Assembly (NCBI GenBank): GCA_028274465.1
Contig: CM051458.1
Coordinates: 16,941,566 to 17,005,565, forward strand
DNA: 64,000 nt
Origin: Plantago ovata
Lineage: Eukaryota; Streptophyta; Magnoliopsida; Lamiales; Plantaginaceae
Reading direction: 5' to 3'
The notes beneath the pieces were generated by a model. The model did no database searches, was not told the origin of the DNA, and worked only from the letters and a program-made list of their open reading frames with translations. Positions 35,642 through 47,129 of this stretch are shown here, piece by piece. Made by a program: the position numbers and the translations under genes. Numbering within the stretch: position 1 is the stretch's first letter; every line of letters begins with the position of its first letter.

Positions 35642-35654
35642 TGGTATCAGAGCC
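35642..35654 (+). other. Primer binding site, tRNA-iMet type (SIRE-a)
   Basis: TGGTATCAGAGCC stands 2 bases after the LTR. It is complementary to initiator tRNA-Met, the standard copia primer. Confidence 0.93.
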
Positions 35655-36336
35655 AGGTTTTTTAGCCTTCTGCACTGAACCTAGATCCCCTTAAGTGCTT
35701 TCCGTAAATCACTCTCACTCTATCAGTTTGGTCAAACTAAGGTTGCTGAAACATGCAATCAAGTACCTATGACCATAAAAGGAAAACAGGATGCTGAAAA
35801 ACAAACTGGAAAGAGGAAGAATGCTGTGAAGCATTCCGCCAAACAAATTGCTGAAAAGCAAGTTGTTAAGACTAAAGGCAAGATTACTAAAAGTAATCAG
35901 AAGTCCTTTGCTGACAAACCTGAATCAAGTAAGGTTGCTGAAGCTAAAGCTCAACATTCTCCAAAGAGTGGACTCGGTTTCAAAACCAAGCAAAGTCAAC
36001 TCTTTCATGAGTATAAGCAAAGTCAGCAAAGATACTTCAAAGAAATGAAGAAAATCAAGCCTAAGAGTTCTAAAAAGACTCCAATGCTAGGACTAGAAGG
36101 AACCTTGCTAGAAAAGAACTTACTGAAAAGTATGTTCAGCAAAAAGGTCAACAAAGCAAGACACCACATCAGAAAGTGGATTTGACCAGCACAAGTCAAA
36201 AGTCTTTCAACTCAAAACCTCCTAGTTCCTCAGCAAGTAGAAAACAAGTCAAAGTTGAAAACCTTCAGACTTGGGTTTCCACTGGACGTATTCTTGAACA
36301 TGTTAATGGACATCCATCATTGGATAATTAACTTGT
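35655..36336 (+). pseudogene. SIRE-a gag remnant: lysine-rich linker only
   Basis: Where a Sirevirus gag of several hundred codons is expected there are only about 680 bases. A frame at 35769-36185 gives 138 residues rich in Lys, Gln and Ser (for example KGKQDAEKQTGKRKN). Another frame continues with a KVENLQTWVSTGR stretch up to about 36330. I see no gag core fold and no CCHC zinc knuckle. The Lys-rich part may be the linker between gag and protease. The simplest reading is a deletion that removed the gag core while leaving primer site and pol, so particles would have to come from another element. Confidence 0.65.
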
Positions 36337-36534
36337 TTGCTCTTGATTGTGCAGACTGCAGCCACGGAGACAAACGATGCAATCTGGCACTTTGATAGTG
36401 GTTGTGGAAAGCACATGACGGGCAACAAGAATAACCTTATAAACCATAGACGGTGGTCTAAAGGTCCAACAATAAGGTTTGCTGGTGGAGGCTCCGGATC
36501 TACAAAAGGCTATGGTGATGTGAAGTTAGGATGC
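36337..36534 (+). pseudogene. SIRE-a protease, N-terminal part, cut by G array
   Basis: The coding includes IWHFDSGCGKHMTGNK, the copia aspartic protease active site (DSG). The frame runs to the GATGC at 36530-36534 and resumes in the same frame at 48538 after the nested G array, so the break is due only to that insertion. Protease would cut the gag-pol polyprotein inside particles. Confidence 0.88.
36530..36534. repeat. Target site duplication of G array, left (GATGC)
   Basis: GATGC before the first G LTR is repeated at 48533-48537 after the third LTR. One duplication brackets the whole three-LTR array. Confidence 0.94.
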
Positions 36535-37937
36535 TGATGAACGTATTTTTGACGCGTTCATCTTGTCTTTTTTACCTTCTTTTGCTATCTTCTAGCCTTG
36601 TTTTTTGGTTAGTTTTGTAAAATAGTGTCACGTTTTGTGTTTTCTGCATTTTCAGGCACTTAGGTACGAAACGACATTTTTGGAGCAAAAACGAGCCTTT
36701 TTGATGGAAAGATGGCCCCGTTGAAGTTCCCCAATCTCCGTGGCTTGTTCGTAAGTGTTTGAGTATCAATAAGCATCGAGAAGGATGAGTCCAAGGCACC
36801 CGAGGGCCATGCAAGAGCAAAAAGATTGAGTTTGAAGACAAAAATCTGCCCAGGATCCAAGCTAAGGGCCTGGAATAGGGAAGCGCTCCGCTTCAATTTC
36901 CAGGAGCTTTGGCACAGAAGCCAAGCGAAGCGCTTGGAGTGCCCGAAGCGCTTCGCTTGCCAAGCGCTCCGCTTGGCTTCTCCAAGCGGTCCGCTTGGCA
37001 GCGGTTACGTTTTCGGATTTTCCTTCTTAGATATGATCTTTGATCATTTTTTGAATATCTTTTGAACTGTAACTTGGTTTTGGAGAGCTCCTAAGCCCCA
37101 AAACTCAGAGAATATTCATATTACATTGTATTTTATCTTGGGATTCAAGGTTTTGATTGGAATTTATCCTTTGTAATCATCTACGGAGAGGTTTTCTTTG
37201 CTTCCCACCGATTAGTGACAGCTTTGGTGGTAACTTGTATCACTCTCTTGTCTTGTAGTTTGATATGTTGTATTCTGATTATTATTCATATGAATTGATG
37301 TCTATGTTGATGAATATGAGTAGCTAAATCTTTTGTGTTGGTGGTATAATGTAGAATATGCATGCTATGGGTTATGTTTATGCTTACATGAGATTGTGAT
37401 TCAATCTTGCTGCAAATCCCTTCATATGATTCTTAGTTGCCTATAAAATATATTCGAATTGAGTATAGTGACAAACTTTTGGTCAGTGAAAGCTATAGGA
37501 TTGTATGTTAGAGATTTGCAGCATGCTAGATAAATGGTGTTGGTGACAAGCACCTCTAAAGTATTGATAGTGATCTTTCATGATGTGTGTCTTAAATTTC
37601 CCTAGACGAGTTGCTTAGCAGACTTGATCGAAGGTTCTACGCACTGAACTTGTGAGCATATACGTAACTCATGCATGTGTATTTGATTTCTACCACCAAC
37701 CGTTTTCCAAAACTTGTTTACAACAATCTGATTTCTCGTTGCTTTTGTTCAAAGGAAACGATTCTCTAAACATTTGAACTCGTTGACTGAAATTACTTGC
37801 AAAAACCTCAAGCAAAGCCACGTTAGGTCCCGAGAGAACGACACTCGGGGACAACTTGCCATTGCACTCTAGTTTGTGTAGTGATAAGTGTTCTTAGGCT
37901 TTTAAACAAATTTAATTGGTGAAAAACGACATCATCA
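36535..37937 (+). repeat. G array LTR 1 (1403 bp)
   Basis: It runs from TGATGAACGTATTTTTGACG to CGACATCATCA. The primer site follows. The palindrome array is at 36879-37005. No clear TATA box stands next to it, unlike in H LTRs. Confidence 0.95.
36879..37005. repeat. CCAAGCG..CGCTTGG palindrome array in G LTR
   Basis: Successive palindromes include GAAGCGCTCCGCTTC, CCAAGCGAAGCGCTTGG, GAAGCGCTTCGCTT, CCAAGCGCTCCGCTTGG and CCAAGCGGTCCGCTTGG. The arms are fixed and the centre varies. The array is repeated in LTR 2 (about 42166-42292), LTR 3 (about 47475-47600) and the 3' regions. Confidence 0.88.
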
Positions 37938-37940
37938 ATT

Positions 37941-37958
37941 TGGCGCCGTTGCCGGGGA
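37941..37958 (+). other. Primer binding site, tRNA-Asp type (G array, unit 1)
   Basis: TGGCGCCGTTGCCGGGGA, identical to the H1 site, lies 3 bases after the LTR end. Confidence 0.9.
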
Positions 37959-38133
37959 ACTAACTCCTTCGGTTGGTGTTTTTGTTTTGGTTTTTCAGCC
38001 AACATCACTTTCTCACCCCATTTCTTTCCCCCTATTTCTTTGTGCTTAATTCTAGGTGTTCTGGTTTTTGTTTCACTAACGGGAACTAATCCTTGTCTGA
38101 GTGTTGTGTTGATTGCACTAGATTGTAGGCGAG

Positions 38134-39856
38134 ATGGCTGAGCAACCACTGAAGTTACTCTCAAAAGTTACGGTTGGGCCTAGTGGTCCAGCTATTGTTC
38201 TCAATGATGCAACGAGGAATCTGGAGCTTAAAGGACACGTGTTCCAGCAATTACCCAAGTTCTATGGCATGGACAATGAGGACGTCATTGGGTATGTGAA
38301 TGACTTAGAGAATTTCATGCTCTACTTGCCTATACCGGATGGAATTACTGATGATGATTTGCGGATGAAGGTTTTCGCTATGGGGAGTTGGGGATAGAGC
38401 GAAGGCTTGGTTGAGATCCTTAGAAGCTGGATCTTTGACCACATGGGCTCAAGTGTTTGAAAAATTTATGGATCGGTATTATCCCGCTTCCAAGACTATG
38501 GTTATGAAGAGACAAATCAGCACTTTTGAGCAGAAGTATGATGAAGCTTTCCATGAGGCTTATGATCGGTTTAAGGGGTTGCAATATCGGTGCCCACATC
38601 ACGGCTTCGATGGAGGTCAGCTCATCCAATTCTTCTATAATGGTTTGCATCCTGGTGTTCAAGCACAAGTGGATAGCATTTGTGGAGTAAGCATGGGAGA
38701 GTTGTTTCCGAGTCAAGCTCAAGCTAAGTTGGATATAATGTACCGGAACTCTCAGAACCGGAATATAAGAGCCAAGATTCATTCAAAAGAACCTAGAGAA
38801 GAACCCATAGCGGCTTTTGAAGAGAAAGTGGGTCGTGGTGATGACTATGAGCAAGGATTCACCAGTCAACGTCAACATGCTGAGGTAAACTATGGGGTAC
38901 CCGGATATGCTCCATCCTCTTTGGTCGCCATGGTGCAAAGCTTGGTAGAAAAGACCGACAAGTTTATGGAATCTTATTTCAAGAATCAGGCTATGAACGA
39001 GAAGCGGTTTGAGAACTTGGAGGCTAGTACTTCTTCTCTTAACAAGAAGTTGCAAGAGCTCATTGATATAGGAGCTAGTCTTGAGCAAGAGAAGCTTTTG
39101 GGTAATACCGAGAGAGCTATGGCCATCACGGTGGTGACTAATATTCCAGTTGAGATCACGGTCACAAGGGAAGGAGCACGTGTAGAGGTTCCAAGTAGCA
39201 AGAAAATCTCTGAGCCTTGCGTTGCTAACGAGGAGCCTAAGCCCTCTATGGTTGAGGAAGAAGCTTCACATATTGAAGAAGAAAGCTCATCGTCTGAGGA
39301 TGAGATGGTGGAAGTACCCGCACTTGAGAGCTTCGATGTGGAAATCGGTCTTGGCACGAAGGATGGTATATTGGCTACATTGGACACAGGAGCTGGAGTC
39401 AATGTCTTGCCGATGAATGTGTATGAATAATCCCGGTTGACTGGTTTGAAGCCTATGAAAGCTATGGTTCAACTTGCTGATGGGTCTATGAGGAGACCTT
39501 TGGGAGTTCTCGAAGACTTGGTTATTAGAGTTGCCGGTGTTGAGGTGAAGACGAGCTTCATAGTTATGCCGACTTCGGAAGCCAATCTTAAGGATGTGGT
39601 CTTGTTGGGAAGAGCCTTCATCAATAAGGTGCACATGGTGATTGACATGTACCGTCGTACATGTAGTTTTGAGGTAGATGGCAAGCGACACATGTTGCGA
39701 GCCATTGTTAATTCATGTGTTGAGAAGACTTGCACTAACAAACTTATAGGATACTTTGGTCCTCTATTCTTTCGTTCAAATGTGCAGGGATTTCATCGAT
39801 TAAAGAGGGCATTGATGGGGAAGTCTAGTACCCAATATGAATTCAACCCCAATTGA
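38134..39856 (+). pseudogene. G array gag-protease, unit 1
   Basis: It starts at ATG 38134 (MAEQPLKLLSKV). The gag core has FQQLPKFYGMDNEDVIGYV, then an extra base in GGGGAGTTGGGG (38381-38397) shifts the frame. The next frame (38411-39430) continues with AWLRSLEAGSLTTWAQVFEK-type gag sequence, CPHHGFDGGQLIQFFYNGL, a coiled-coil-like part and an acidic linker. Protease begins with LDTGAGVNVLPMNVYE and is stopped by TAA at 39428-39430. It resumes in 39437-39856 with VVLLGRAFINKVHMVIDMY. Compared with G-long, about 100 codons including the zinc knuckle are missing between the gag core and the coiled coil. No RT or integrase follows. Both defects are shared with unit 2. Confidence 0.9.
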
Positions 39857-41821
39857 GCCTTGAAGAGTCGAGCCAACGACGTGTAAACAAAGGCGCTTCT
39901 CGGGAGGCAACCCGAGGTGGTAAGTGTGTTGCATTTAGTTAGCTTTCTTTGTGTTTGTAGTTGTGGCATGTATGCCTTTTGTCATGATTAGTTTAGTCTA
40001 GTTTTGTCTTGGTGCCTTAGGTGATTAAGATAGAAAAAATATCGAAAATCTGGAAACAGGGCCAAGCGAAGCGCTTGGAAGGGCCAAGCGGTCTGCTTGA
40101 AATTCCAGGCAGTTTTGCAACTTCCTGAAATTCAAGCGGAGCGCCTAGAGCCTCCCAAACGCACCGCTTGACGAAGCGAACCGCTTGGCTCCCGCCAAGC
40201 GGTCCGCCTGGACCCTGTACCCAGATTTTCCTCGTTTTTCCATTCTTCTCACCTTTGCGCACCCGTTTTCACTTGTTTCTTGAGTATTTTCAGGTACTAC
40301 TCTTATATAGGAGATTGGACACGAACCTTTATCTCAGGGAAGTGTACTTTCAATCCAATTTTTCCTTTTCATTCAACTTTTCTTTGCTCGAGGACGAGCA
40401 AAAGTTTAGGTTTGGGGAGGTGGTATTGGATTTGCAGTACTATATGCTTTTGTGGTTCGTACATGCCTGATTTTACTCAAGTTCATGTGATTTGTCGTGT
40501 TTTTTCAAATTTTTGCATGCATATCATCCCTAGATTAGTTGTTGCACGTTGTTGTGTGTGGAGTTTATTGCCAAGTCTTTTGAACTTTTTTATTGAGTAG
40601 ACTAAGTGTTTATGGCCATTGATCATATGTTGCATCACTTTGCAAGTAGTTTGAGGCTTGTCTCGCTTGGTTTGTCACATTCGCATGTGCACTAGTTAAG
40701 CTTAGTAGTCTCGACATCACCTTGATTGGTGTTTCTTCTGCTGCGGTTCACGATGGCCTTATGAAATGATGCATGTTAGAGTCTATGGTTGTAACCCGTG
40801 TAATTATGTACGTAAGAGGCGACAAGTTCTTCACCTCGATTTGAGATTGCCAAATGCCTAGGAAGGAGGTAGAGTAAGGTGTGCGATTCCTTGTATTAAA
40901 CCTATTCTACGAATAGGTTTGGGGAGGGGGTTGCTTCGTTGATCTTGTCTTTCGTCTTTGAGTCGTTGTAAAGTTTCCTTTTTATTTTTCCTTTTGTTTT
41001 GTGTCCCAACCTATTCTTTCGTATAGGTTCGGGGAGGTGTCTTTGTAAAGAGTCTTTCCTTTTTCCTTTTCGTCTTTGTGCTCAAACCTATTCTCTCGAA
41101 TAGGTTTGGGGAGGTGTTTTTGACATATAGTATTGCTGCTTGCCCCTAAAAAAAAAGAGAAAAGAAAATAAAAAAAAAAGAAGAAAGAAAATAAAGAATA
41201 AGACCCAAAAGAAAAAGAAGGGTCGTTGCAAGCCAAGAGCAGTCTCGTAGTGTCAAGTGTCATGTAAATATTTTGTTCTTGTGAAGTGTCGAGTTGTAAA
41301 TTCTATCTTTTGTTTTCGTGTCGCCTTTGTCCAAGGCCTGTTCTTGACCACCCTCGTCTTGCTATTCAAGAAGTGGTTGAAAGAGGCTCATTCTTGAGAG
41401 TCTGGGTAGAATAGGGGAGTGTTATCTTTCTAAGGGAACCCTCCTTCGTTTGATGAGAGCCAGTATTGGTTCGCCCTCTCTTGAGGAAAAGTCTCACTTG
41501 GTGAACAGAAGTAAGTCCTCGGTTTCATAGGCACGGGGCAACTGTAGTATGATAATATGCATCACTGTGTCGTCACTGACCAGGTCCAGGTAGAAGATGT
41601 TACGTGAGACTCCTTTGTTTAACCAAGTGCACTTGAGAATGTGTATATTCGCAATCGAGGCATACTTCAACCTATTTGCATGTCATGCTCATTTGGTTTT
41701 GTTCATAAGCATTTGGTAGATTCAATAGATTAGTTCACTTTACTTGGCATGAGACTCCTTTTGTGTTGCATTTAGCATAGTTTGTTGCTTGAGGACAAGC
41801 AAGGGTTTGGTTTGGGGAGTT
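39857..41821 (+). other. G array 3' region, unit 1
   Basis: This 2-kb non-coding stretch carries GGGAGGCAACCCGAGG (39902), a palindrome array (40062-40213), and five hairpins each followed by TTTGGGGAG or a near variant: 40383-40402, 40898-40920, 41008-41029, 41085-41106, 41785-41802. The last borders LTR 2 and is the true PPT. An A/G tract lies at 41150-41217. ORF2 of G-long is absent here. Confidence 0.85.
40062..40213. repeat. CCAAGCG..CGCTTGG palindrome array in G 3' region
   Basis: The palindrome type is the same as in the G LTR, for example CCAAGCGAAGCGCTTGG and CCAAGCGGTCCGCCTGG. The copy in unit 2 is at about 45350-45500. Confidence 0.85.
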
Positions 41822-43224
41822 TGATGAACGTATTTTTGACGCGTTCATCTTGTCTTTTTTACCTTCTTTTGCTATCTTCTACCCTTGTTTTTTGGTTAGT
41901 TTTGTAGAATAGTGTCACGTTTTGTGTTTTCTGCATTTTCAGGCACTTAGGTACGAAACGGCGTTTTTGGAGCTAAAACGAGCCTTTTTGATGGAAAGAT
42001 GGCCCCGTTGAAGTTCCCCAATCTCCGTGGCTTGTTCGTAAGTGTTTGAGCACCAATAAGCATCGAGAAGGATGAGTCCAAGGCACCCGAGGGCCATGCG
42101 AGGGCAAAAAGATTGAGTTTGAAGACAAAAATCTGCCCAGGATCCAAGCTAAGCGCTGGAATAGTGAAGCGCTCCGCTTCAATTTCCAGGAGCTTTGGCA
42201 CAGAAGCCAAGCGAAGCGCTTGGAGTGCCCGAAGCGCTTCGCTTGCCAAGCGCTCCGCTTGGCTTCTCCAAGCGGTCCGCTTGGCAGCGGTTACGTTTTC
42301 GGATTTTCCTTCTTAGATCTGATCTTTGATCATTTTTTGAATATCTTTTGAACTGTAACTTGGTTTTGGAGAGCTCCTAAGCCCCAAAACTCAGAGAATA
42401 TTCATATTACATTGTATTTTAGCTTGGGATTCAAGGTTTTGATTGGGATTTATCCTTTGTAATCATCTACTGGAGAGGTTTTCTTTGCTTCCCACCGATT
42501 AGTGACAGCTTTGGTGGTAACTTGTATCACTCTCTTGTCTTGTAGTTTGATATGATGTATTCTGATTATTATTCATATGAATTGATGTCTATGTTGATGA
42601 ATATGAGTAGCTAAATCTTTTGTGTTGGTGGTAGAATGTAGAATATGCATGCTATGGGTTATGTTTATGCTTACATGAGATTGTGATTCAATCTTGCTGC
42701 AAATCCCTTCATATGATTCTTAGTTGCCTATAAAATATATTCGAATTGAGTATAGTGACAAGCTTTTGGTCAGTGAAAGCTATAGGATTGTATGTTAGAG
42801 ATTTGCAGCATGCTAGATAAATGGTGTTGGTGACAAGCACCTCTAAAGTATTGATAGTGATCTTTCATGATGTGTATCTTAAATTTCCCTAGACGAGTTG
42901 CTTAGCAGACTTTATTGAAGGTTCTACGCACTGAACTTGTGAGCATATACGTAAATCATGCATGTGTATTTGATTTCTACCACCAACCGTTTTCCAAAAC
43001 TTGTTTACAACAATCTGATTTCTCGTTGCTTTTGTTCAAAGGAAACGATTCTCTAAACATTTGAACTCGTTGACTGAAATTACTTGCAAAAACCTCAAGC
43101 AAAGCCACGTTAGGTCCCGAGAGAACGACACTCGGGGACAACTTGCCATTGCACTCTAGTTTGTGTAGTGATAAGTGTTCTTAGGCTTTTAAACAAATTT
43201 AATTGGTGAAAAACGACATCATCA
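41822..43224 (+). repeat. G array LTR 2, shared middle LTR (1403 bp)
   Basis: It has the same ends as LTR 1. It serves as 3' LTR of unit 1 (PPT before it) and 5' LTR of unit 2 (primer site after it). Confidence 0.95.
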
Positions 43225-43227
43225 ATT

Positions 43228-43245
43228 TGGCGCCGTTGCTGGGGA
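43228..43245 (+). other. Primer binding site, tRNA-Asp type (G array, unit 2)
   Basis: TGGCGCCGTTGCTGGGGA differs from the unit 1 site at one base (GCT for GCC). Confidence 0.86.
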
Positions 43246-43420
43246 ACTAACTCCTTTGGTTGGTGTTTTTGTTTTGGTTTTTCAGCCAACATCACTTTCT
43301 CACCCCATTTCTTTCCCCCTATTTCTTTGTGCTTAATTCTAGGTGTTCTGGTTTTTGTTTCACTAACGGGAACTAATCCTTGTCTGAGTGTTGTGTTGAT
43401 TGCACTAGATTGTAGGCGAG

Positions 43421-45142
43421 ATGGCTGAGCAACCACTGAAGTTACTCTCAAAAGTTACAGTTGGGCCTAGTGGTCCAGCTATTGTTCTCAATGATGCAAC
43501 GAGGAATCTGGAGCTTAAAGGACACGTGTTCCAGCAATTACCCAAGTTCTATGGCATGGACAATGAGGACGTCATTGGGTATGTGAATGACTTAGAGAAT
43601 TTCGTGCTCTACTTGCCTAGACCGGATGGAATTACTGATGATGATTTGCGGATGAAGGTTTTCGCTATGGGGAGTTGGGGATAGAGCGAAGGCTTGGTTG
43701 AGATCCTTAGAAGCTGGATCTTTGACCACATGGGCTCAAGTGTTTGAAAAATTTATTGATTGGTATTATCCCTCTTCCAAGACTATGGTTATGAAGAGAC
43801 AAATCAGCACTTTTGAGCAGAAGTATGATGAAGCTTTCCATGAGGCTTATGATCGGTTTAAGGGGTTGCAATATCGGTGCCCACATCACGGCTTCGATGG
43901 AGGTCAGCTCATCCAATTCTTCTATAATGGTTTGCATCCTGGTGTTCAAGCACAAGTGGATAGCATTTGTGGAGGAAGCATGGGAGAGTTGTTTCCGAGT
44001 CAAGCTCAAGCTAAGTTGGATATAATGTACCGGAACTCTCAGAACCGGAATATAAGAGCCAAGATTCATTCAAAAGAACCTAGAGAAGAACCCATAGCGG
44101 CTTTTGAAGAGAAAGTGGGTCGTGGTGATGACTATGAGCAAGGATTCACCAGTCAACGTCAACATGCTGAGGTAAACTATGGGGTACCCGGATATGCTCT
44201 ATCCTCTTTGGTCGCCATGGTGCAAAGCTTGGTAGAAAAGACCGACAAGTTTCTGGAATCTTATTTCAAGAATCAGACTATGAACGAGAAGCGGTTTGAG
44301 AACTTGGAGGCTAGTACTTCTTCTCTTAACAAGAAGTTGCAAGAGCTCATTGATAGAGGAGCTAGTCCTGAGCAAGAGAAGCTTTTGGGTATACCGAGAG
44401 AGCTATGGCCATCACGGTGGTGACTAATATTCCAGTTGAGATCACGGTCACAAGGGAAGGAGCACGAGTAGAGGTTCCAAGTAGCAAGAAAATCTCTGAG
44501 CCTTGCGTTGCTAACGAGGAGCCTAAGCCCTCTATGGTTGAGGAAGAAGCTTCACATATTGAAGAAGAAAGCTCATCGTCTGAGGATGAGATGGTGGAAG
44601 TACCCGCACTTGAGAGCTTCGATGTGGAAATCGGTCTTGGCACGAAGGATGGTATATTGGCTACATTGGACACAGGAGCTGGAGTCAATGTCTTGCCAAT
44701 GAATGTGTATGAATAATCCCGGTTGACTGGTTTGAAGCCTATGAAAGCTATGGTTCAACTTGCTGATGGGTCTATGAGGAGGCCTTTGGGAGTTCTCGAA
44801 GACTTGGTTATTAGAGTTGCCGGTGTTGAGGTGAAGACGAGCTTCATAGTTATGCCGACTTTGGAAGCCAATCTTAAGGATGTGGTCTTGTTGGGAAGAG
44901 CCTTCATCAATAAGGTGCACATGGTGATTGACATGTACCGTCGTACATGTAGTTTTGAGGTAGATGGCAAGCGACACATGTTGCGAGCCATTGTTAATTC
45001 ATGTGTTGAGAAGACTTGCACTAACAAACTTATAGGATACTTTGGTCCTCTATTCTTTCGTTCAAATGTGCAGGGATTTCACCGATTAAAGAGGGCATTG
45101 ATGGGGAAGTCTAGTACCCAATATGAATTCAACCCCAATTGA
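43421..45142 (+). pseudogene. G array gag-protease, unit 2
   Basis: It is almost identical to unit 1, including the extra base at 43668-43684 and the protease stop TAA at 44714-44716. It has one further damage: a base lost near 44390 shifts the frame before protease (LLGIPRELW where unit 1 reads LLGNTERAM). Frames: 43421-43684, 43698-44423, 44405-44716 and 44723-45142. The zinc knuckle is missing as in unit 1. Shared defects plus few private ones mean the two units split after the shared damage arose. Confidence 0.9.
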
Positions 45143-47129
45143 GCCTTGAAGAGTCGAGCCAACGACGTGTAAACAAAGGCGCTTCTCGGGAGGCAACCCG
45201 AGGTGGTAAGTGTGTTGCATTTAGTTAGCTTTCTTTGTGTTTGTAGTTGTGGCATGTATGCCTTTTGTCATGATTAGTTTAGTCTAGTTTTGTCTTGGTG
45301 CCTTAGGTGATTAAGATAGGAAAAAACATCGAAAATCTGGAAACAGGGCCAAGCGAAGCGCTTGGAAGGGCCAAGCGGTCCGCTTGAAATTCCAGGCAGT
45401 TTTGCAACTTCCTGGAAATTCAAGCGGAGCGCCTGGAGCCTCCCAAGCGCACCGCTTGACGAAGCGAACCGCTTGGCTCCCGCCAAGCGGTCCGCCTGGA
45501 CCCTGTACCCAGATTTTCCTCGTTTTTCCATTCTTCTCACCTTTGCGCACCCGTTTTCACTTGTTTCTTGAGTATTTTCAGGTACTACTCTTATATAGGA
45601 GATTGGACACGAACCTTTATCTCAGGAAAGTGTACTTTCAATCCAATTTTTCCTTTTCATTCAACTTTTCTTTGCTCGAGGACGAGCAAAAGTTTAGGTT
45701 TGGGGAGGTGGTATTGGATTTGCAGTACTATATGCTTTTGTGGTTCGTACATGCCTGATTTTACTCAAGTTCATGTGATTTGTCGTGTTTTTTCAAATTT
45801 TTGCATGCATATCATCCCTAGATTAGTTGTTGCACGTTGTTGTGTGTGGAGTTTATTGCCAAGTCTTTTGAACTTTTTTATTGAGTAGACTAAGTGTTTA
45901 TGGCCATTGATCATATGTTGCATCACTTTGCAAGTAGTTTGAGGCTTGTCTCGCTTGATTTGTCACATTCGCATGTGCACTAGTTAAGCTTAGTAGTCTC
46001 GACATCACCTTGAGTGGTGTTTCTTCTGCTGCGGTTCACGATGGCCTTATGAAATGATGCATGTTAGAGTCTATGTTTGTAACCCGTGTAATTATGTACG
46101 TAAGAGGCGACAAGTTCATCACCTCGATTTGAGATTGCCAAATGCCTAGGAAGGAGGTAGAGTAAGTGTGCGATTCCTTGTATTAAACCTATTCTACGAA
46201 TAGGTTTGGGGAGGGGGTTGCTTCGTTGATCTTGTCTTTCGTCTTTGAGTCGTTGTAAAGTTTCCTTTTTCTTTTTCCTTTTGTTTTGTGTCCCAACCTA
46301 TTCTTTCGAATAGGTTTGGGGAGGTGTCTTTGTAAAGAGTCTTTCCTTTTTCCTTTTCGTCTTTGTGCTCAAACCTATTCTCTCGAATAGGTTTGGGGAG
46401 CTGTTTTTGACACATAGTACTGCTGCTTGCCCCTAAAAAAAAAGAGAATAGAAAATAAAAAAAAGAGAAAAGAAAATAAAAAAAAAAAAAGAAAGAAAAT
46501 AAAGAATAAGACCCAAAAGCAAAAGAAGGGTCGTTGCAAGCCAAAAGCAGTCTCGTAGTGTCAAGTGTCATGTAAATATTTTGTTCTTGTGAAGTGTCGA
46601 GTTGTAAATTCTATCTTTTGTTTTCGTGTCGCCTTTGTCCAAGGCCTGTTCTTGACCACCCTCGTCTTGCTATTCAAGAAGTGGTTGAAAGAGGCTCATT
46701 CTTGAGAGTCTAGGTAGAATAGGGGAGTGTTATCTTTCTAAGGGAACCCTCCTTCGTTTGATGAGAGCCAGTATTGGTTCGCCCTCTCTTGAGTTAAAGT
46801 CTCGCTTGGTGAACAGAAGTAAGTCCTCGGTTTCATAGGCACGGGGCAACTGTAGTATGATAATATGCATCACTGTGTCGTCACTGACCAGGTCCAGGTA
46901 GAAGATGTTACGTGAGACTCCTTTGTTTAACCAAGTGCACTTGAGAATGTGTATATTCGCAATCAAGGCATACTTCAACCTATTTGCATGTCATGCTCAT
47001 TTGGTTTTGTTCATAAGCATTTGGTAGATTCAATAGATTAGTTCACTTTACTTGGCATGAGACTCCTTTTGTGTTGCATTTATCATAGTTTGTTGCTTGA
47101 GGACAAGCAAAGGTTTGGTTTGGGGAGTT
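45143..47129 (+). other. G array 3' region, unit 2
   Basis: It mirrors unit 1: palindromes (45350-45500), then hairpin-PPT modules at 45671-45690, 46185-46207, 46295-46316, 46372-46393 and 47093-47110 next to LTR 3. The A/G tract (46435-46520) is longer than in unit 1 by an internal repeat. Confidence 0.85.

Noticed and set aside
36879-37005. Short palindromic repeats resembling a CRISPR array
   Set aside because: Units abut with no regular unique spacers, centres vary, the host is a plant, and the array lies inside LTRs and 3' regions of retroelements.
38381-38397. Programmed frameshift in G gag
   Set aside because: Both array units share it, but G-long and H3 read straight through this place without the extra base. 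A common inherited insertion is simpler.
38986-39402. Ser/Thr-rich frame antisense to G gag-protease
   Set aside because: It is a mirror of the sense codons. The same antisense frames occur in every gag copy and sense coding explains the sequence.
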